This document shows positions 1 through 9,020 of a stretch of DNA of 64,000 bases, in pieces. The position numbers and the translations under genes are program-made. Each line of letters opens with the position of its first letter. The stretch's first letter is position 1. The DNA is from Caldilineaceae bacterium. Its GTDB lineage: Bacteria > Chloroflexota > Anaerolineae > Caldilineales > Caldilineaceae. The stretch spans positions 372,001 through 436,000 of the forward strand of contig JALHQH010000001.1 of assembly GCA_022842065.1 (NCBI GenBank), read 5' to 3'. Below the pieces are notes generated by a model that had not been told where the DNA came from, made no database searches, and was given only the letters and a program-made list of their open reading frames with translations.

Positions 1-1229
1 CGGTTGACCAGTTTGGCCAGCGTGCTTTTGCCGGAACCAGTTTGGCCAACAATCGCCACGGTTTCACCCGGCGCGGCATAGAAGGAGAGGTTGCGCAACA
101 CCGGCGTCTCTTCCGGTGAGTTTTCCAGGTAGAAGGTGATATTTTCCATGCGCAGTTCGCCCCCCATCGGGGCGGCGTAACCACTGCGGTTCTCATCCAA
201 CTCGGTCTCCGTGCGCATTAGTTCCAAAATACGCTCGGCCCCGGCCAGCCCCATCTGCACCAGCGAAAAGGTAAAGATCGCGATAAAGGCCGGGAAACGC
301 AACACTCCCATCAAGCCCATATAGGCCACCAGTTCACCGACGCTCAAGTCGCCTTCCGAAAGCAGCCAAAGGCCATGGGTAAAGGCAATCGTGAGGGCAA
401 AACCAAGCAAGAGCAAGGGCAAGTAGCGCGCCTGGATCTCGCCTTCCTTGACAAAATAGTTGCGAAACTCGGTGGCGTTGTGGATAAACTTTTGCCGCTC
501 CTGCTCTTCCTGCGCCATCGACTTCACCACTTCAATGCCGGAGATCGTCTCATTGAGCCCGGCATTCAACTCGCCAAACCGATAGCGCTGCATGCCCGCC
601 ACCGGGTTGAGTTGCTTGACATAATGACGCAAAGCAAAGATATAGACGATGACAAAGAAGATCGGGGCCAGCAGCAGCCGTGGGTCAATCAGGCTGATAA
701 AGAGCATGGGCGCGGCAATCGCCATCACCGACTCGGTAATCAGCGAGACGCCAGGGTTCATCATTGGGTTGAGTTGGCGTACATCATTGGAGGCGCGCGC
801 CATAATATCACCAACGCGTTGGCGATTGTGAAAGGTCTGACTTTTACCCAATAAACTAATATAAAGTTCCTGGCGGGCGTCGCGTTCCAGCCGCTGCCCC
901 AATGTTTCAACCGAAAAACTATTGGTCAGGTCAATAAAACCGCGCAGAATCACAATGCCCAGCGCGCCCAAGGCGAGCCACAGCAGGCGCTGCGCACTCG
1001 GCTGTGGCTTCAACACTTCGTCAAAAGCCAGCCCAATCAGGCGTGGCACCGACGAAAAGAGGATGTTGGTCGAGAGGGCGGCCACCAGAAAGATAAAAAG
1101 ATACCGTTTGTAGCGCAACAGATGCGAAATGACCCAGCGGATCGGGCCGGATCGGTTATAGTTGTGCTGATCGGTAACGCTAAATTCACTGTTTGCCGTG
1201 GCCGGCAGGTTGAGTGAGTTGACAGCCAA
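1..1229 (-). CDS. ABC exporter, fused membrane and ATPase domains (partial, 3' end outside window)
   Basis: I translated this by hand from a TTG at 1229, which has AGGAG six bases upstream. The frame stays open for 409 codons to the window edge. The N-terminal ~35 residues are hydrophilic. They are followed by a six-helix ABC-exporter transmembrane domain (VISHLLRYKRYLFIFLVAAL..., later GDIMARASNDVRQL, a typical coupling-helix region). The nucleotide-binding domain then begins, and the Walker A motif GQTGSGKST at about residues 395-403 lies just before the edge. Signature and Walker B motifs would be outside. The family (MsbA/LmrA-like half-transporters) exports lipids, drugs or peptides; the substrate cannot be read here. 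Sure of family, moderately sure of the start. Confidence 0.88.
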   Translation of the reverse strand, partial: MAVNSLNLPATANSEFSVTDQHNYNRSGPIRWVISHLLRYKRYLFIFLVAALSTNILFSSVPRLIGLAFDEVLKPQPSAQRLLWLALGALGIVILRGFIDLTNSFSVETLGQRLERDARQELYISLLGKSQTFHNRQRVGDIMARASNDVRQLNPMMNPGVSLITESVMAIAAPMLFISLIDPRLLLAPIFFVIVYIFALRHYVKQLNPVAGMQRYRFGELNAGLNETISGIEVVKSMAQEEQERQKFIHNATEFRNYFVKEGEIQARYLPLLLLGFALTIAFTHGLWLLSEGDLSVGELVAYMGLMGVLRFPAFIAIFTFSLVQMGLAGAERILELMRTETELDENRSGYAAPMGGELRMENITFYLENSPEETPVLRNLSFYAAPGETVAIVGQTGSGKSTLAKLVN

Positions 1230-1331
1230 GAGAGTCTCCTTTGCGCCTGATTAGTTGCACCTTGATGATTGGTTGTCGAAGAGGTCAATCCTGTGTTTTA
1301 ATATCATCGAATACTGGGAGGAACAGGTGTT

Positions 1332-1347
1332 CTACGCCATTATATCA
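1332..1347 (-). promoter_or_regulatory. extended -10 promoter for the ABC exporter
   Basis: On the minus strand TGATATAAT (1347-1339) is a textbook extended -10 element (TG-n-TATAAT). No good -35 is visible, as often with extended -10 promoters. Transcription would begin near 1332 and give a leader of about 100 nt before the TTG start at 1229. Confidence 0.45.
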
Positions 1348-1481
1348 CACCAATTCCTGTGAGCAGAAGTAGCAGCGCACGCCAGCGCGCAACCGCGACT
1401 TCCCCGCGCAGGGATTAACAGTATACCCCAGCCTTGCGCAGAAAGTTGTCATATATTAACCATGTTTTTGTTAACAATTAG

Positions 1482-1535
1482 CAACAAAACCGAAGTGACG
1501 GACGAGGTGCCTCGTCCGTCACTTCGGTTTTGTTG
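1482..1535. terminator. long perfect hairpin downstream of the enolase-superfamily gene
   Basis: Arms 1482-1506 and 1511-1535 are perfectly complementary over 25 bp with a 4-nt centre. It lies between the stop of the minus-strand dehydratase gene (1634) and the next promoter, so a terminator or mRNA 3'-end role is the natural reading. There is no clean U tract; the arms themselves end in AACAAAAC/GTTTTGTT. Confidence 0.6.
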
Positions 1536-1546
1536 ATCAAACTTGC

Positions 1547-1585
1547 GATTTTGCGTAGGGCCGCGGCGCGGCCCTACGCAAAATC
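1547..1585. repeat. palindrome with GTAGGGCCGCG arms
   Basis: A 19-bp perfect inverted repeat (1547-1565 with 1567-1585, single central base). Its GCGTAGGG...CCCTACGC shape resembles the palindromes at 7113, 12408 and 26651 and may belong to the same dispersed family. It sits between the dehydratase stop codon and the hairpin at 1482. Confidence 0.6.
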
Positions 1586-1633
1586 AGATGCACGAAATAA
1601 AGTTGGTAATCTAGCGTTTATGGCAACGTTGAC

Positions 1634-2818
1634 TTATTGTTCGTAGATCACTGCCTCACGCCGCTCAATCTTCGCTTCATCCAACACCATACCCAAACCC
1701 GGCAAGGTAGGCAGGACAACATCACCCTGCTGGGGCCGGTAGATCGTCTGCTGGAAGTACTGTTTGCCCTCCTGATAACGGACCAGATATTCGACCCGTG
1801 GCACCGTCCCCGGCGACTGGGCACCAGCCACATGCAGCGCCGGCAAGAGCGAATGACCATGCGCAATCAGCGGCACCTCAAAGGCAGAGGCCAACGCGCA
1901 GAGCTTCACCTGCTCGGTAATACCACCTGTCCAGTCGGGATCATTTTGCAGGACATCGACCGCGCCGGCGACCAGTAATTCTTTGGTCTGCCAGCGCGTG
2001 TAGACATGTTCACCGGTGGCAATGGGTACCTTGCTGGCCTCGCGCAATTTGCGGAATTCACTCACCCGTTCCGGGGGGATCGGCTCTTCGACCCAGAACG
2101 GGGCCAGCGGTTCCAGCGCCCGCACCATTTGCATGGCATAGCTCAGGCTCCAGCCCATAAAGGCATCAAACATCAGTTGGTAATGGGGGCCGGTCGCGTC
2201 GCGCACGGCCTGTGCCATCGCCAGATTTTTGGTCATCCCCTCGGCGCCATCGGCAGGACCATAGCGGAAGAACCACTTTTGCGCCGTATAGCCCATCGCT
2301 TTGTAATCGCTGGCCAATTCAGCCGCGGCCTCCGGGTCATCGGTGGGAAAACCCAACATGCTAGCATAGGCGGGCACCGCAGGACGCGTGGGACCACCTA
2401 GCAGGCGATAGACCGGCTGCCCCCACACCTTGCCCTTGAGATCCCAGAGCGCACAATCAACCACACTGACCGCCGTCATAAAGATGCCCGACCGCCCATG
2501 CCGATCCATGCGGATCAGCTGGTCGTGCAGTTGCTCGGTGGCCAGCGGATCGCGGCCCAACAGATGGGGGCGCAGCGTGTGCAGAATATGAAAACCCTGC
2601 CAATCTTCAATCGGACCAAAGAGGCCGGAAATGCCGTCGTCGGTCTGAATCTCCACATAGAGTGCCGCCAGCGCGGCCCCGGCCTTGGGCGTATCGACCT
2701 TACCAATGTTGAACTCTGGGTAAATATCGATCTGGCGCGCCTGCCGGTCGCCATTGGGGAAAGTGGGACCGGCATAGTGGCCGTGGACACGGAAGAGGAC
2801 GATGTCGCTGATTTTCAT
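1634..2818 (-). CDS. mandelate racemase/muconate lactonizing enzyme family protein (acid-sugar dehydratase-like)
   Basis: A cytosolic enolase-superfamily enzyme of 394 residues. The ATG at 2818 is preferred over the upstream TTG because GGAG lies six bases before it. The N-terminal capping domain is followed by the (beta/alpha)7-beta barrel. Visible barrel-end residues are Lys in AQKWFF (~181), Asp in LMFDAF (~218), Glu in WVEEP (~245), Glu in ATGEH (~270), Asp in QNDPDW and His in IAHGHS (~320). This is the metal-ligand and acid/base set of the MR subgroup, whose members dehydrate aldonic acids such as rhamnonate or galactonate. The exact substrate is not readable. Nearby Gfo/Idh/MocA, 2-hydroxyacid dehydrogenase and SDR genes fit sugar-acid catabolism. 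Confidence 0.88.
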   Translation of the reverse strand: MKISDIVLFRVHGHYAGPTFPNGDRQARQIDIYPEFNIGKVDTPKAGAALAALYVEIQTDDGISGLFGPIEDWQGFHILHTLRPHLLGRDPLATEQLHDQLIRMDRHGRSGIFMTAVSVVDCALWDLKGKVWGQPVYRLLGGPTRPAVPAYASMLGFPTDDPEAAAELASDYKAMGYTAQKWFFRYGPADGAEGMTKNLAMAQAVRDATGPHYQLMFDAFMGWSLSYAMQMVRALEPLAPFWVEEPIPPERVSEFRKLREASKVPIATGEHVYTRWQTKELLVAGAVDVLQNDPDWTGGITEQVKLCALASAFEVPLIAHGHSLLPALHVAGAQSPGTVPRVEYLVRYQEGKQYFQQTIYRPQQGDVVLPTLPGLGMVLDEAKIERREAVIYEQ

Positions 2819-2851
2819 GAGCTTCTCCAAGTTTGTTGATGCTGGTTCCGA

Positions 2852-3265
2852 TTAAGGCAGTAACTCAAAGAAAGGACAATGTTTGGGCCGGATCATTGTA
2901 TAATCACGCCGATCTAAGCTGAGAATTCGTGTAATGTTTCTTCGTTCGGCAATGGCCACAATCGTCGCATCAACAAAATCTAATCGGCTGTCACTGCATT
3001 GCTGCAAGATTTCATTGACGCGTTTTAGATCGGTATAATCGATGACTTCCAAGATCGTTTTGCTCTTGGTTAACTGCTGGAGAAACTGGCGCATGGCCGC
3101 ATGATTGACACGGGAGGCGAGCAGATAGCAGATTTCAGGCAAAACGGAGATGGGCAGGATCAGTGGTTCATGGAGTTTGCGCGCAACGTTAATTACTTGC
3201 TTATGATTAGTGTCGTTGGGATTGCTCATCGCCAGCAAAAAGCTGGTATCGAGGATCGCGCTCAC
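2852..3265 (-). CDS. PIN-domain ribonuclease, VapC-like toxin
   Basis: The 137-residue protein starts at a GTG whose GTGA overlaps the antitoxin stop by 4 nt, giving translational coupling. The PIN fold acidic set is present: Asp6 (AILDTSF), Glu44 (LPEICY), Asp96/Asp99 (LDFVDATIVA) and Asp118/Asp121 (LSLDRRD). PIN toxins cut RNA, often tRNA or rRNA, with Mg2+. The protein appears intact, in contrast to the AbiEii-like toxins near 56-59 kb. Its partner is the upstream 96-residue protein. Family assignment is firm; the RNA target is unknown. Confidence 0.85.
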   Translation of the reverse strand: MSAILDTSFLLAMSNPNDTNHKQVINVARKLHEPLILPISVLPEICYLLASRVNHAAMRQFLQQLTKSKTILEVIDYTDLKRVNEILQQCSDSRLDFVDATIVAIAERRNITRILSLDRRDYTMIRPKHCPFFELLP

Positions 3266-3552
3266 GGCGTATCCTTTTCTTGTAGTCCCCAACCACGAAT
3301 GGGCTCAATTTCGGCAGCCAGAATTTCTTCGTCGCGCATTGATAGATCAGTTTCATCACAAGTACCGATACCGACAAGCGACATGAGAAACGTAGAACTA
3401 TCAACCGATGAGTCCGTTTGTTCTTTTAACGGCGAAAGGCCAACTTTAAAGCGCAAATAATCCAGAAAGCTCGTCAGCTCCGGTAATGCTTCCGTTGGCA
3501 ATTCATCAATTGCATGCCACAATTGCTGGCGTGTTGGCAGATTGACACTCAT
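3262..3552 (-). CDS. antitoxin-like partner of the PIN protein
   Basis: A 96-residue acidic protein starting at the ATG at 3552, preceded by a strong AGGAGG seven bases upstream; longer in-frame extensions lack this. The N-terminal part (RQQLWHAIDELPTEALPELTSFLDYLRFK) is helical and resembles the small DUF2281/VapB-like antitoxins found beside PIN toxins. The C-terminus is acidic and likely disordered (RDEEILAAEIEP), as expected for a toxin-wrapping tail. The gene overlaps the PIN gene by 4 nt. The antitoxin role is inferred from position and gene architecture; I see no clear ribbon-helix-helix or AbrB motif. Confidence 0.7.
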   Translation of the reverse strand: MSVNLPTRQQLWHAIDELPTEALPELTSFLDYLRFKVGLSPLKEQTDSSVDSSTFLMSLVGIGTCDETDLSMRDEEILAAEIEPIRGWGLQEKDTP

Positions 3553-3665
3553 TGGACACCTCCTAATACAACGCAAATTAGTGCAAGTAGATAGCTGAGA
3601 AGTAACGACTTGTGCAGACAAAGTAGCTTTATTCTCAGCAATATCCAACCGCAATATAGTTTACC

Positions 3666-4610
3666 CTAAACCACCCGATTAATCAACGGCTCACCCCGTA
3701 ATCCCAATTTCAGGTTGTCGACTGAGCGTTGCGCCATTTGGCGGCGGGCTTGGCGAGTGGCGCTGCCCAGGTGGGGCGCGATGACCAAATTCTGCTGTTT
3801 GAGCAGGGGATGATCGCGCGGCAGTGGTTCCGGCTCGGTGACATCAACGGCGGCGGCGTAGATCCAGTTGTTTTGTAATGCTTCAAGTAGTGCGTCGTGA
3901 TCAAGCACGCCGCCGCGCGCCACGTTGATCAATACCGCGGTCGACTTCATCAACTTTAGTTCGGCACGCCCGACAATGTGACGGGTCGCCGGCGTCATTG
4001 GCACGGTGATCGCGACAAAATCGGCTTCACGCAAGAGTTCTTCTTTGCCGGCATAAATCACCCCTAGATCAGCCTCTGCCTGTGGGCGGCGGTTGCGGTT
4101 GTGGTAGAGCACTTTCATGTCAAAGCCGCCGGCCCGCCGCGCCAGTTGGGTGCCGATATTGCCCATGCCGATAATGCCCAGGGTTGAACCATGCACCTCA
4201 TACCCATGCAGAATGCTGGGGTCATAATGGGTGAATTCAGGGCTACGCGCATAATGGTCGCCGATGATCAAGTTGCGCGCGGCGGCCATCAGCAGGGCAA
4301 AGGCCATATCTGCGGTGACACCATCAACCAGGTTGGGCGTATTGCCAACCGGAATCTTGCGTGTTTTGGCATCATCCAAGTTGATATGGTCGACCCCGAC
4401 CCCAAAGTTGCTGATAATGCGCAGGTTGGGCATCTGGTCCATCACCGCGCCATCCACTTTGGGATGGCCATAGGTGAAGTATCCCTCAATCTGGGCAAGG
4501 ATAGCCGGATCCGTGTCCGCGCCTTGCCAGCGGTGAGTCACACAGTCGTCACCGATCATCTGCATGATTTCGTCGTTAAGCTGGGTGTCGATTAGCACCT
4601 GGTAGGGCAT
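3666..4610 (-). CDS. D-isomer-specific 2-hydroxyacid dehydrogenase
   Basis: A 314-residue NAD(P)-dependent oxidoreductase that reduces or oxidises 2-oxo/2-hydroxy acids, probably of the glyoxylate/hydroxypyruvate reductase group. The Rossmann motif LGIIGMGNIG is at ~144-153. The catalytic triad is visible as Arg232 (NVARGGVLD), Glu261 (VTEPEPLP) and His280 (IAPHLGSAT). The start at 4610 has GGAGAG just upstream. An in-frame extension to 4700 is only repeat sequence (HISRITFYVLRITYH) and is not a real N-terminus. It lies near the acid-sugar dehydratase and the divergently transcribed Gfo/Idh/MocA gene, suggesting a shared sugar-acid pathway. Confidence 0.9.
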   Translation of the reverse strand: MPYQVLIDTQLNDEIMQMIGDDCVTHRWQGADTDPAILAQIEGYFTYGHPKVDGAVMDQMPNLRIISNFGVGVDHINLDDAKTRKIPVGNTPNLVDGVTADMAFALLMAAARNLIIGDHYARSPEFTHYDPSILHGYEVHGSTLGIIGMGNIGTQLARRAGGFDMKVLYHNRNRRPQAEADLGVIYAGKEELLREADFVAITVPMTPATRHIVGRAELKLMKSTAVLINVARGGVLDHDALLEALQNNWIYAAAVDVTEPEPLPRDHPLLKQQNLVIAPHLGSATRQARRQMAQRSVDNLKLGLRGEPLINRVV

Positions 4611-4639
4611 GGGTCTCTCCTGGTTCATGAAGGGTGGTA

Positions 4640-4688
4640 GGTGATACGTGATGCGTAAAACGTAAAACGTGATGCGTGATATGTGAAA
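4640..4688. repeat. degenerate word repeat (GTGATACGTGATGCGTAAAACG type)
   Basis: Tandem, slightly varied copies of GTGATGCGT and AAAACGT words just upstream of the dehydrogenase start. Related words recur at 23078, 41292 and 45770. When translated they give spurious N-termini rich in ITFYVLRITYH. Confidence 0.6.
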
Positions 4689-4837
4689 TATGCTGGGCAA
4701 AACCTGTAGATAACTATAACGGGTAGCGGTACCGCTGTCAATCTGTTGCGCCGCTACCTCGTTTGGTAATCATCCTTAGTTGCTTTACACTTATTATAAA
4801 AATATCTCGATTGTATAGAATAGGAGTCACTTTTCCC

Positions 4838-6169
4838 ATGAGTAATTCTCGCAAGCGTTACGCCTTGGTGGGCACCGGTGGGCGCGCCCAAATGTTTGTC
4901 GACGCGATTGTCGATACCTATCAAGCCTCGGCGGAAATGGTTGGCCTATGTGATCTGAGCCAGACGCGTATGGACTGGCATAATGCCCAGATCGCGGACA
5001 AATTTGACGCCGCCCCCATCGCCACCTATCACGCCGACGATTTTGACCGCATGATTGCCGAAACCAAACCGGACACGGTCATTGTCACCAGTATGGACTC
5101 GACCCACCATCTCTATATTACCCGCGCGATGGAACTGGGCTGCGATGCCATCAGTGAAAAACCGATGACCATCGACGCCACCAAGGCGCGCCAGATCTTT
5201 GATACGATTGAAAAGACTGGGCGCTCATTGCGCGTGACCTTTAACTATCGTTATGCGCCGATTGCCACTGCCGTACGCGAACTGCTGATGCAAGGGGTCG
5301 TTGGCCGCCCGCGCCATGTCAACTTTCAGTGGGTGCTCGACACCTTTCATGGGGCTGACTATTTCCGCCGCTGGCATCGCGAGAAGGACAAATCGGGCGG
5401 GCTGATGGTGCATAAGGCCACCCATCATTTCGACCTGATCAACTGGTGGCTGGGCTCGCATCCCAAACAGGTTTTTGCCTTTGGCGATCTGCTCTTTTAC
5501 GGCAGAAAGAATGCGGCGGAACGGGGTGAAGCCTACAGCTACAGCCGTTACACCGGCGAACAAGCGGCCGCCAATGATCCCTTTGCCCTGCGCCTGGATC
5601 AGCATGAGGCGCTGCGTGGGCTCTATTACGAGGCGGAAAAGGATACTGGCTATCTGCGCGACCGTAATGTCTTTGGCGAGAACATCACCGTCGAAGATAC
5701 GATGAGCGTCACCGCCCGCTATCGCAACGATGTGATCCTCACCTATTCGCTGCTGGCCTATAGCCCGTGGGAGGGCTACAAAGTGGCGATCACCGGCGAC
5801 AAGGGGCGGCTGGAAGTTGACCTGATCGAGTCGGTAGGCAAACAATTTATCGCGGGTGAAGAGCAGACGCTCAAAGTCGACGATGAAGATCTGGCCAAAT
5901 TTGGCGGCAAGGAACTACGGGTCTACCCGATGTTTGGTCGCCCCTACACCGTCGAAATCCCCGAAGGTGTCGGCGGGCACGGCGGTGGTGACAGGGTGAT
6001 GCTGGAGCAGATCTTTGCGCCCAACCCGCCCGCTGATCCCTTTCATCGCGCGGCGTCGCACATCGATGGCGCGGCGTCGATTCTGCTGGGCATCGCCGCC
6101 AACGAATCGATGGCAACCGGCCAACCAGTGAATGTTGATGATCTATTGCGCTTACCGGCGTCGGCTTGA
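4838..6169 (+). CDS. Gfo/Idh/MocA family oxidoreductase
   Basis: A 443-residue NAD(P)-dependent oxidoreductase acting on sugars, polyols or their derivatives in the cytosol. The start at 4838 follows TAGGAG 11 bases upstream. The N-terminal Rossmann fold carries GTGGRA (12-17), and the family catalytic EKP motif is at 107-109 (ISEKPMTID). The C-terminal alpha/beta sheet domain has the [15 protein letters not shown] segment, whose His residues are typical of the active site. It is longer than the ~350-residue norm because of a C-terminal extension. It is divergent from the hydroxyacid dehydrogenase gene. Confidence 0.9.
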   Translation: MSNSRKRYALVGTGGRAQMFVDAIVDTYQASAEMVGLCDLSQTRMDWHNAQIADKFDAAPIATYHADDFDRMIAETKPDTVIVTSMDSTHHLYITRAMELGCDAISEKPMTIDATKARQIFDTIEKTGRSLRVTFNYRYAPIATAVRELLMQGVVGRPRHVNFQWVLDTFHGADYFRRWHREKDKSGGLMVHKATHHFDLINWWLGSHPKQVFAFGDLLFYGRKNAAERGEAYSYSRYTGEQAAANDPFALRLDQHEALRGLYYEAEKDTGYLRDRNVFGENITVEDTMSVTARYRNDVILTYSLLAYSPWEGYKVAITGDKGRLEVDLIESVGKQFIAGEEQTLKVDDEDLAKFGGKELRVYPMFGRPYTVEIPEGVGGHGGGDRVMLEQIFAPNPPADPFHRAASHIDGAASILLGIAANESMATGQPVNVDDLLRLPASA

Positions 6170-6238
6170 CAGCAAACCTACGTCAGGTCATAATTGGCGG
6201 GTGGTTGACGTGAAGCAATTTAACAAAAGGTGGTGCCT

Positions 6239-7093
6239 ATGAGCGAAACAGTGCTGACACCTGTACAAGAGCAAACTGAAGCGGAACAATTTCTCCCGAT
6301 ATACGCCCCAACCGATGAAGCATTCGATGATGCCATTGCCGATGCCGCCGATGACACTTTGACGGCCTACGGGGTCAAACGACCTGACATCAGCCACATC
6401 ATTACTGAGGATGACGAGCCTGTGGACAACCTACCCTCTGAAAAATATCAACGGCTATTGGTGGAACCGCTCTATACCGCGCCGCTTTTACGGCGCCCTT
6501 TTCTCGCGTCCGCCAATGTCGGTATCTTTGGCGGGATTCGCCAACCACCGATTGTGCCAGATATGTTTTTGAGTTTAGATGTGCAAGTGGCGGATGACTG
6601 GTGGGCACAAGAAAACCGTTCCTACTTTATCTGGGAATTTGGCAAGCCGCCGGATGTGGCGATTGAGATTGTCTCTAATCGGCGTGGAGGGGAAACCCTG
6701 CGCAAGCCGGCGCGCTATGCCCAACTGCGGGTCACTTACTATGCCATTTATGATCCACAGCATCTAATGCAAGAAGAGGATTTGCGCGTTTTTGAGTTGA
6801 CTGGTGGGCGCTACCAACAACGCCGCGATCGCCGACTGCTCCAAGTTGGGCTCAGGCTGACCGTTTGGGAAGGGATCTACGAAGATAAGTTTGATCGCTG
6901 GCTCCGTTGGTGCGATGACGAAGGCAATCTCTTGCCTACTGGTGCTGAACTTGCTACACAAGCCCAACAACAAGCCGTACAAGCCCAGCAACAAGCCGCA
7001 CAAGCCCAGCAACAAGCCGCACAAGAACGCCAACGGGCCGAAGTGTTCGCTGCCAAGCTGCGCGAACTTGGCATTGATCCCGATCAACTGTAA
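6239..7093 (+). CDS. Uma2 family endonuclease (DUF820), with Gln-rich C-terminal repeat
   Basis: The start at 6239 follows AAAGGTGG. The middle of this 284-residue protein is the Uma2/DUF820 restriction-endonuclease-like fold: VPDMFLSLDV, then PPDVAIEIVSNR with Glu as a metal ligand, KPARYAQLRVTYYAIYDP and a C-terminal strand. The N-terminal ~60 acidic residues are variable. The C-terminus has three 7-residue repeats (QAQQQAA/V), encoded by a 21-nt tandem repeat at about 6959-7022, and is probably a coiled coil. Uma2 genes are multicopy in Chloroflexota and Cyanobacteria and their role is unsettled. A second Uma2 protein is at 55390. Confidence 0.85.
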   Translation: MSETVLTPVQEQTEAEQFLPIYAPTDEAFDDAIADAADDTLTAYGVKRPDISHIITEDDEPVDNLPSEKYQRLLVEPLYTAPLLRRPFLASANVGIFGGIRQPPIVPDMFLSLDVQVADDWWAQENRSYFIWEFGKPPDVAIEIVSNRRGGETLRKPARYAQLRVTYYAIYDPQHLMQEEDLRVFELTGGRYQQRRDRRLLQVGLRLTVWEGIYEDKFDRWLRWCDDEGNLLPTGAELATQAQQQAVQAQQQAAQAQQQAAQERQRAEVFAAKLRELGIDPDQL

Positions 7094-7112
7094 ATTCGAC
7101 CCAACAGTAAAT

Positions 7113-7137
7113 CGTAGGGATCCAGGGGATCCCTACG
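7113..7137. repeat. small palindrome CGTAGGGATCC
   Basis: Perfect 11-bp inverted repeat (7113-7123 with 7127-7137) and 3-nt loop between the Uma2 and SDR genes. It shares the CGTAGGG outer arm with the palindromes at 1547 and 12408. It may act as a terminator for the Uma2 gene. Confidence 0.6.
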
Positions 7138-7198
7138 GCATTCCCGCCCCGATCAATATACTACAAACCTTCCACCCACCTATCAAGGAGACCTTGCA

Positions 7199-7969
7199 AT
7201 GAGTGTGCTTGAGCGCTTTCAGTTAACCAACCGCGTGGCGATTGTCACGGGCGGCAACCGTGGCCTAGGCAAAGAGATGGCGCTGGCGCTAGCCGAAGCC
7301 GGCGCGCAGGTCGCCGTCGTCAGCCGCCAGGCCGAACAGGCGCAGGCTGTGGCCGCCGAGATTCAGGCGACGACAGGCAAAACCTGTCGCGGCTATAGTT
7401 GCAATATGACCGTTGCCGAGCAAGTTGACGCATTAGCCAAGGGCGTGTTGGCCGATTTTGGACAAGTAGATATCATCGTCAACAATGCGGGCATCAACAT
7501 CCGCGGGCCGATTGAAGAGCTGTCACTGGAAGAATTTAAAGAAGTGCAAGAGACGAATGTCACTGGCCCGTGGCTGCTCTGTCGGGCGCTGGCCGTTCAT
7601 CTCAAGGAGCGGCGCTATGGGCGGGTGATCAACATTGGTTCGACCCTGTCGATTGTGACCATGCCCAACCGCACGCCCTATGCCACGAGCAAGGGCGCGG
7701 TCCTCCAGATGAGTCGCACGCTGGCGCTGGAATGGGCCCCGTATGGCATCACCGTCAACTGTGTGTTGCCCGGTCCCTTTGGCACCGAAATGAATCAAAG
7801 TCTGATGGATGACCCGGAAGCGTACAAATCCTTTGTCTCACGGATTCCGCTGGGCCGCTGGGGTAACCTGGATGAGATCGGCGGCCTGATCGTCTTCCTG
7901 GCTAGCGATGCGAGCAGCTTTGTAACGGGGGCGGGCATTACGATTGATGGCGGGTGGACGGTGCAGTAG
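7199..7969 (+). CDS. SDR family NAD(P)-dependent oxidoreductase (gluconate 5-dehydrogenase-like)
   Basis: A 256-residue classical short-chain dehydrogenase. The cofactor motif is TGGNRGLG (~17-24), followed by NNAGIN (~95), the catalytic Ser in INIGSTLS and the Tyr-Lys pair in TPYATSKGA. The C-terminus GAGITIDGGWTV is typical of the gluconate/2-deoxygluconate dehydrogenase subgroup. The start has AAGGAG nine bases upstream. It is followed after 44 nt by the ABC ATPase gene, so partial cotranscription is possible. A sugar-acid role is inferred from family and from neighbours at 1.6-6 kb. Confidence 0.9.
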   Translation: MSVLERFQLTNRVAIVTGGNRGLGKEMALALAEAGAQVAVVSRQAEQAQAVAAEIQATTGKTCRGYSCNMTVAEQVDALAKGVLADFGQVDIIVNNAGINIRGPIEELSLEEFKEVQETNVTGPWLLCRALAVHLKERRYGRVINIGSTLSIVTMPNRTPYATSKGAVLQMSRTLALEWAPYGITVNCVLPGPFGTEMNQSLMDDPEAYKSFVSRIPLGRWGNLDEIGGLIVFLASDASSFVTGAGITIDGGWTVQ

Positions 7970-8012
7970 GGAGAGACGAAACACGAGAGACGAGACTGGG
8001 AGAGATGGTCTG

Positions 8013-9020
8013 ATGGCGGAGTTGATGGTAAAGACGGTAGGGTTGCGCAAGGCGTATAAGCGCAGCGATGGGACAATGGTCGATGCGGTGAAAAGTGTTG
8101 ATCTGGAGATCCACCGCGGCGAGATTTTTAGCCTGCTGGGGCCAAATGGCGCGGGGAAGACCACACTGATTTCGATGATCAGTGGATTGGTGCCCCCGTC
8201 GGCAGGTGATGCGTTCATCGGCGGCCATTCGATCACGAAAGAACCGCTCAAGGCGAAACAGCTGATGGGGTTTGTGCCCCAGGAGATCGCACTTTACCCA
8301 GAGCTGAGCGCGCGCCAGAATCTGAGCTTCTTTGGCCAGATGTATGGCATGGGCGGCAAGGAACTGAGCAAACGCGTCGATGAGGTGCTCAGCTTTATCG
8401 ATCTGGCTGACCGTCAGAAAGATCGCATCGACACCTTCTCCGGCGGCATGAAGCGGCGCGTGAATATCGGCGTCGGGTTGCTCCATCGGCCCCAACTGGT
8501 CTACATGGACGAGCCGACGGTCGGTATCGACCCGCAGAGTCGGCGGCGGATTCTCGATACCGTCAAACTGTTGCGCGACGAACAGGAGATGACGGTGCTC
8601 TATACCACCCACCTCATGGAAGAAGCGCAGGAACTGAGCAACCGCGTTGGCATTATCGACCACGGCGAGATCATTGCCCTGGGCACCCAGGCGGAATTGA
8701 CGCAAAAAGTCGGCGAGGATGACCGCCTCGAATTTACGATTGGTGAGCAGGCCGTGCCGGACGCGCTGGTGCAACAGTTACAAAGCGGGATCGAGGGCGT
8801 TTCCCAAGTGCTATACCACGCCCCGGAACAGCTCACTGAAAGCAGTGAGCGGGCCACACCCAGTCGCATTACCGTCTTTACCAGACGGGGCCGTCGCGTC
8901 CTCCCCGATGTGATCCGCCAACTCAACGGGGCCGGAATTGAAGTACAATCAGTCGAAGTGCGCGAACCGGATCTAGAAGCGGTTTTTCTGGCGTTGACGG
9001 GCCGCGCACTGCGCGATTGA
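8013..9020 (+). CDS. ABC transporter ATP-binding protein (ABC-2 exporter type)
   Basis: The 335-residue ATPase drives the two ABC-2 permeases downstream. Walker A GPNGAGKTT is at 43-51, the Q-loop in FVPQEIAL, the signature FSGGMKRR, Walker B LVYMDEPTVGID and the H-loop in YTTHLMEE. The C-terminal ~100 residues are the extension typical of drug- or daunorubicin-type exporters. The start at 8013 has GGGAGAG upstream. Its stop codon lies in the first unit of a 14-nt tandem repeat, and an HD-domain gene is inserted before the permeases. Confidence 0.93.
   Translation: MAELMVKTVGLRKAYKRSDGTMVDAVKSVDLEIHRGEIFSLLGPNGAGKTTLISMISGLVPPSAGDAFIGGHSITKEPLKAKQLMGFVPQEIALYPELSARQNLSFFGQMYGMGGKELSKRVDEVLSFIDLADRQKDRIDTFSGGMKRRVNIGVGLLHRPQLVYMDEPTVGIDPQSRRRILDTVKLLRDEQEMTVLYTTHLMEEAQELSNRVGIIDHGEIIALGTQAELTQKVGEDDRLEFTIGEQAVPDALVQQLQSGIEGVSQVLYHAPEQLTESSERATPSRITVFTRRGRRVLPDVIRQLNGAGIEVQSVEVREPDLEAVFLALTGRALRD

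Noticed and set aside
4611..4700. N-terminal extension of the 2-hydroxyacid dehydrogenase
   Set aside because: It is translation of the word repeat (HISRITFYVLRITYH); a good ribosome site precedes the ATG at 4610.
5225..5845. A 206-codon minus-strand frame inside the Gfo/Idh/MocA gene
   Set aside because: The plus-strand frame carries the Rossmann and EKP motifs; the reverse frame has no recognisable features.
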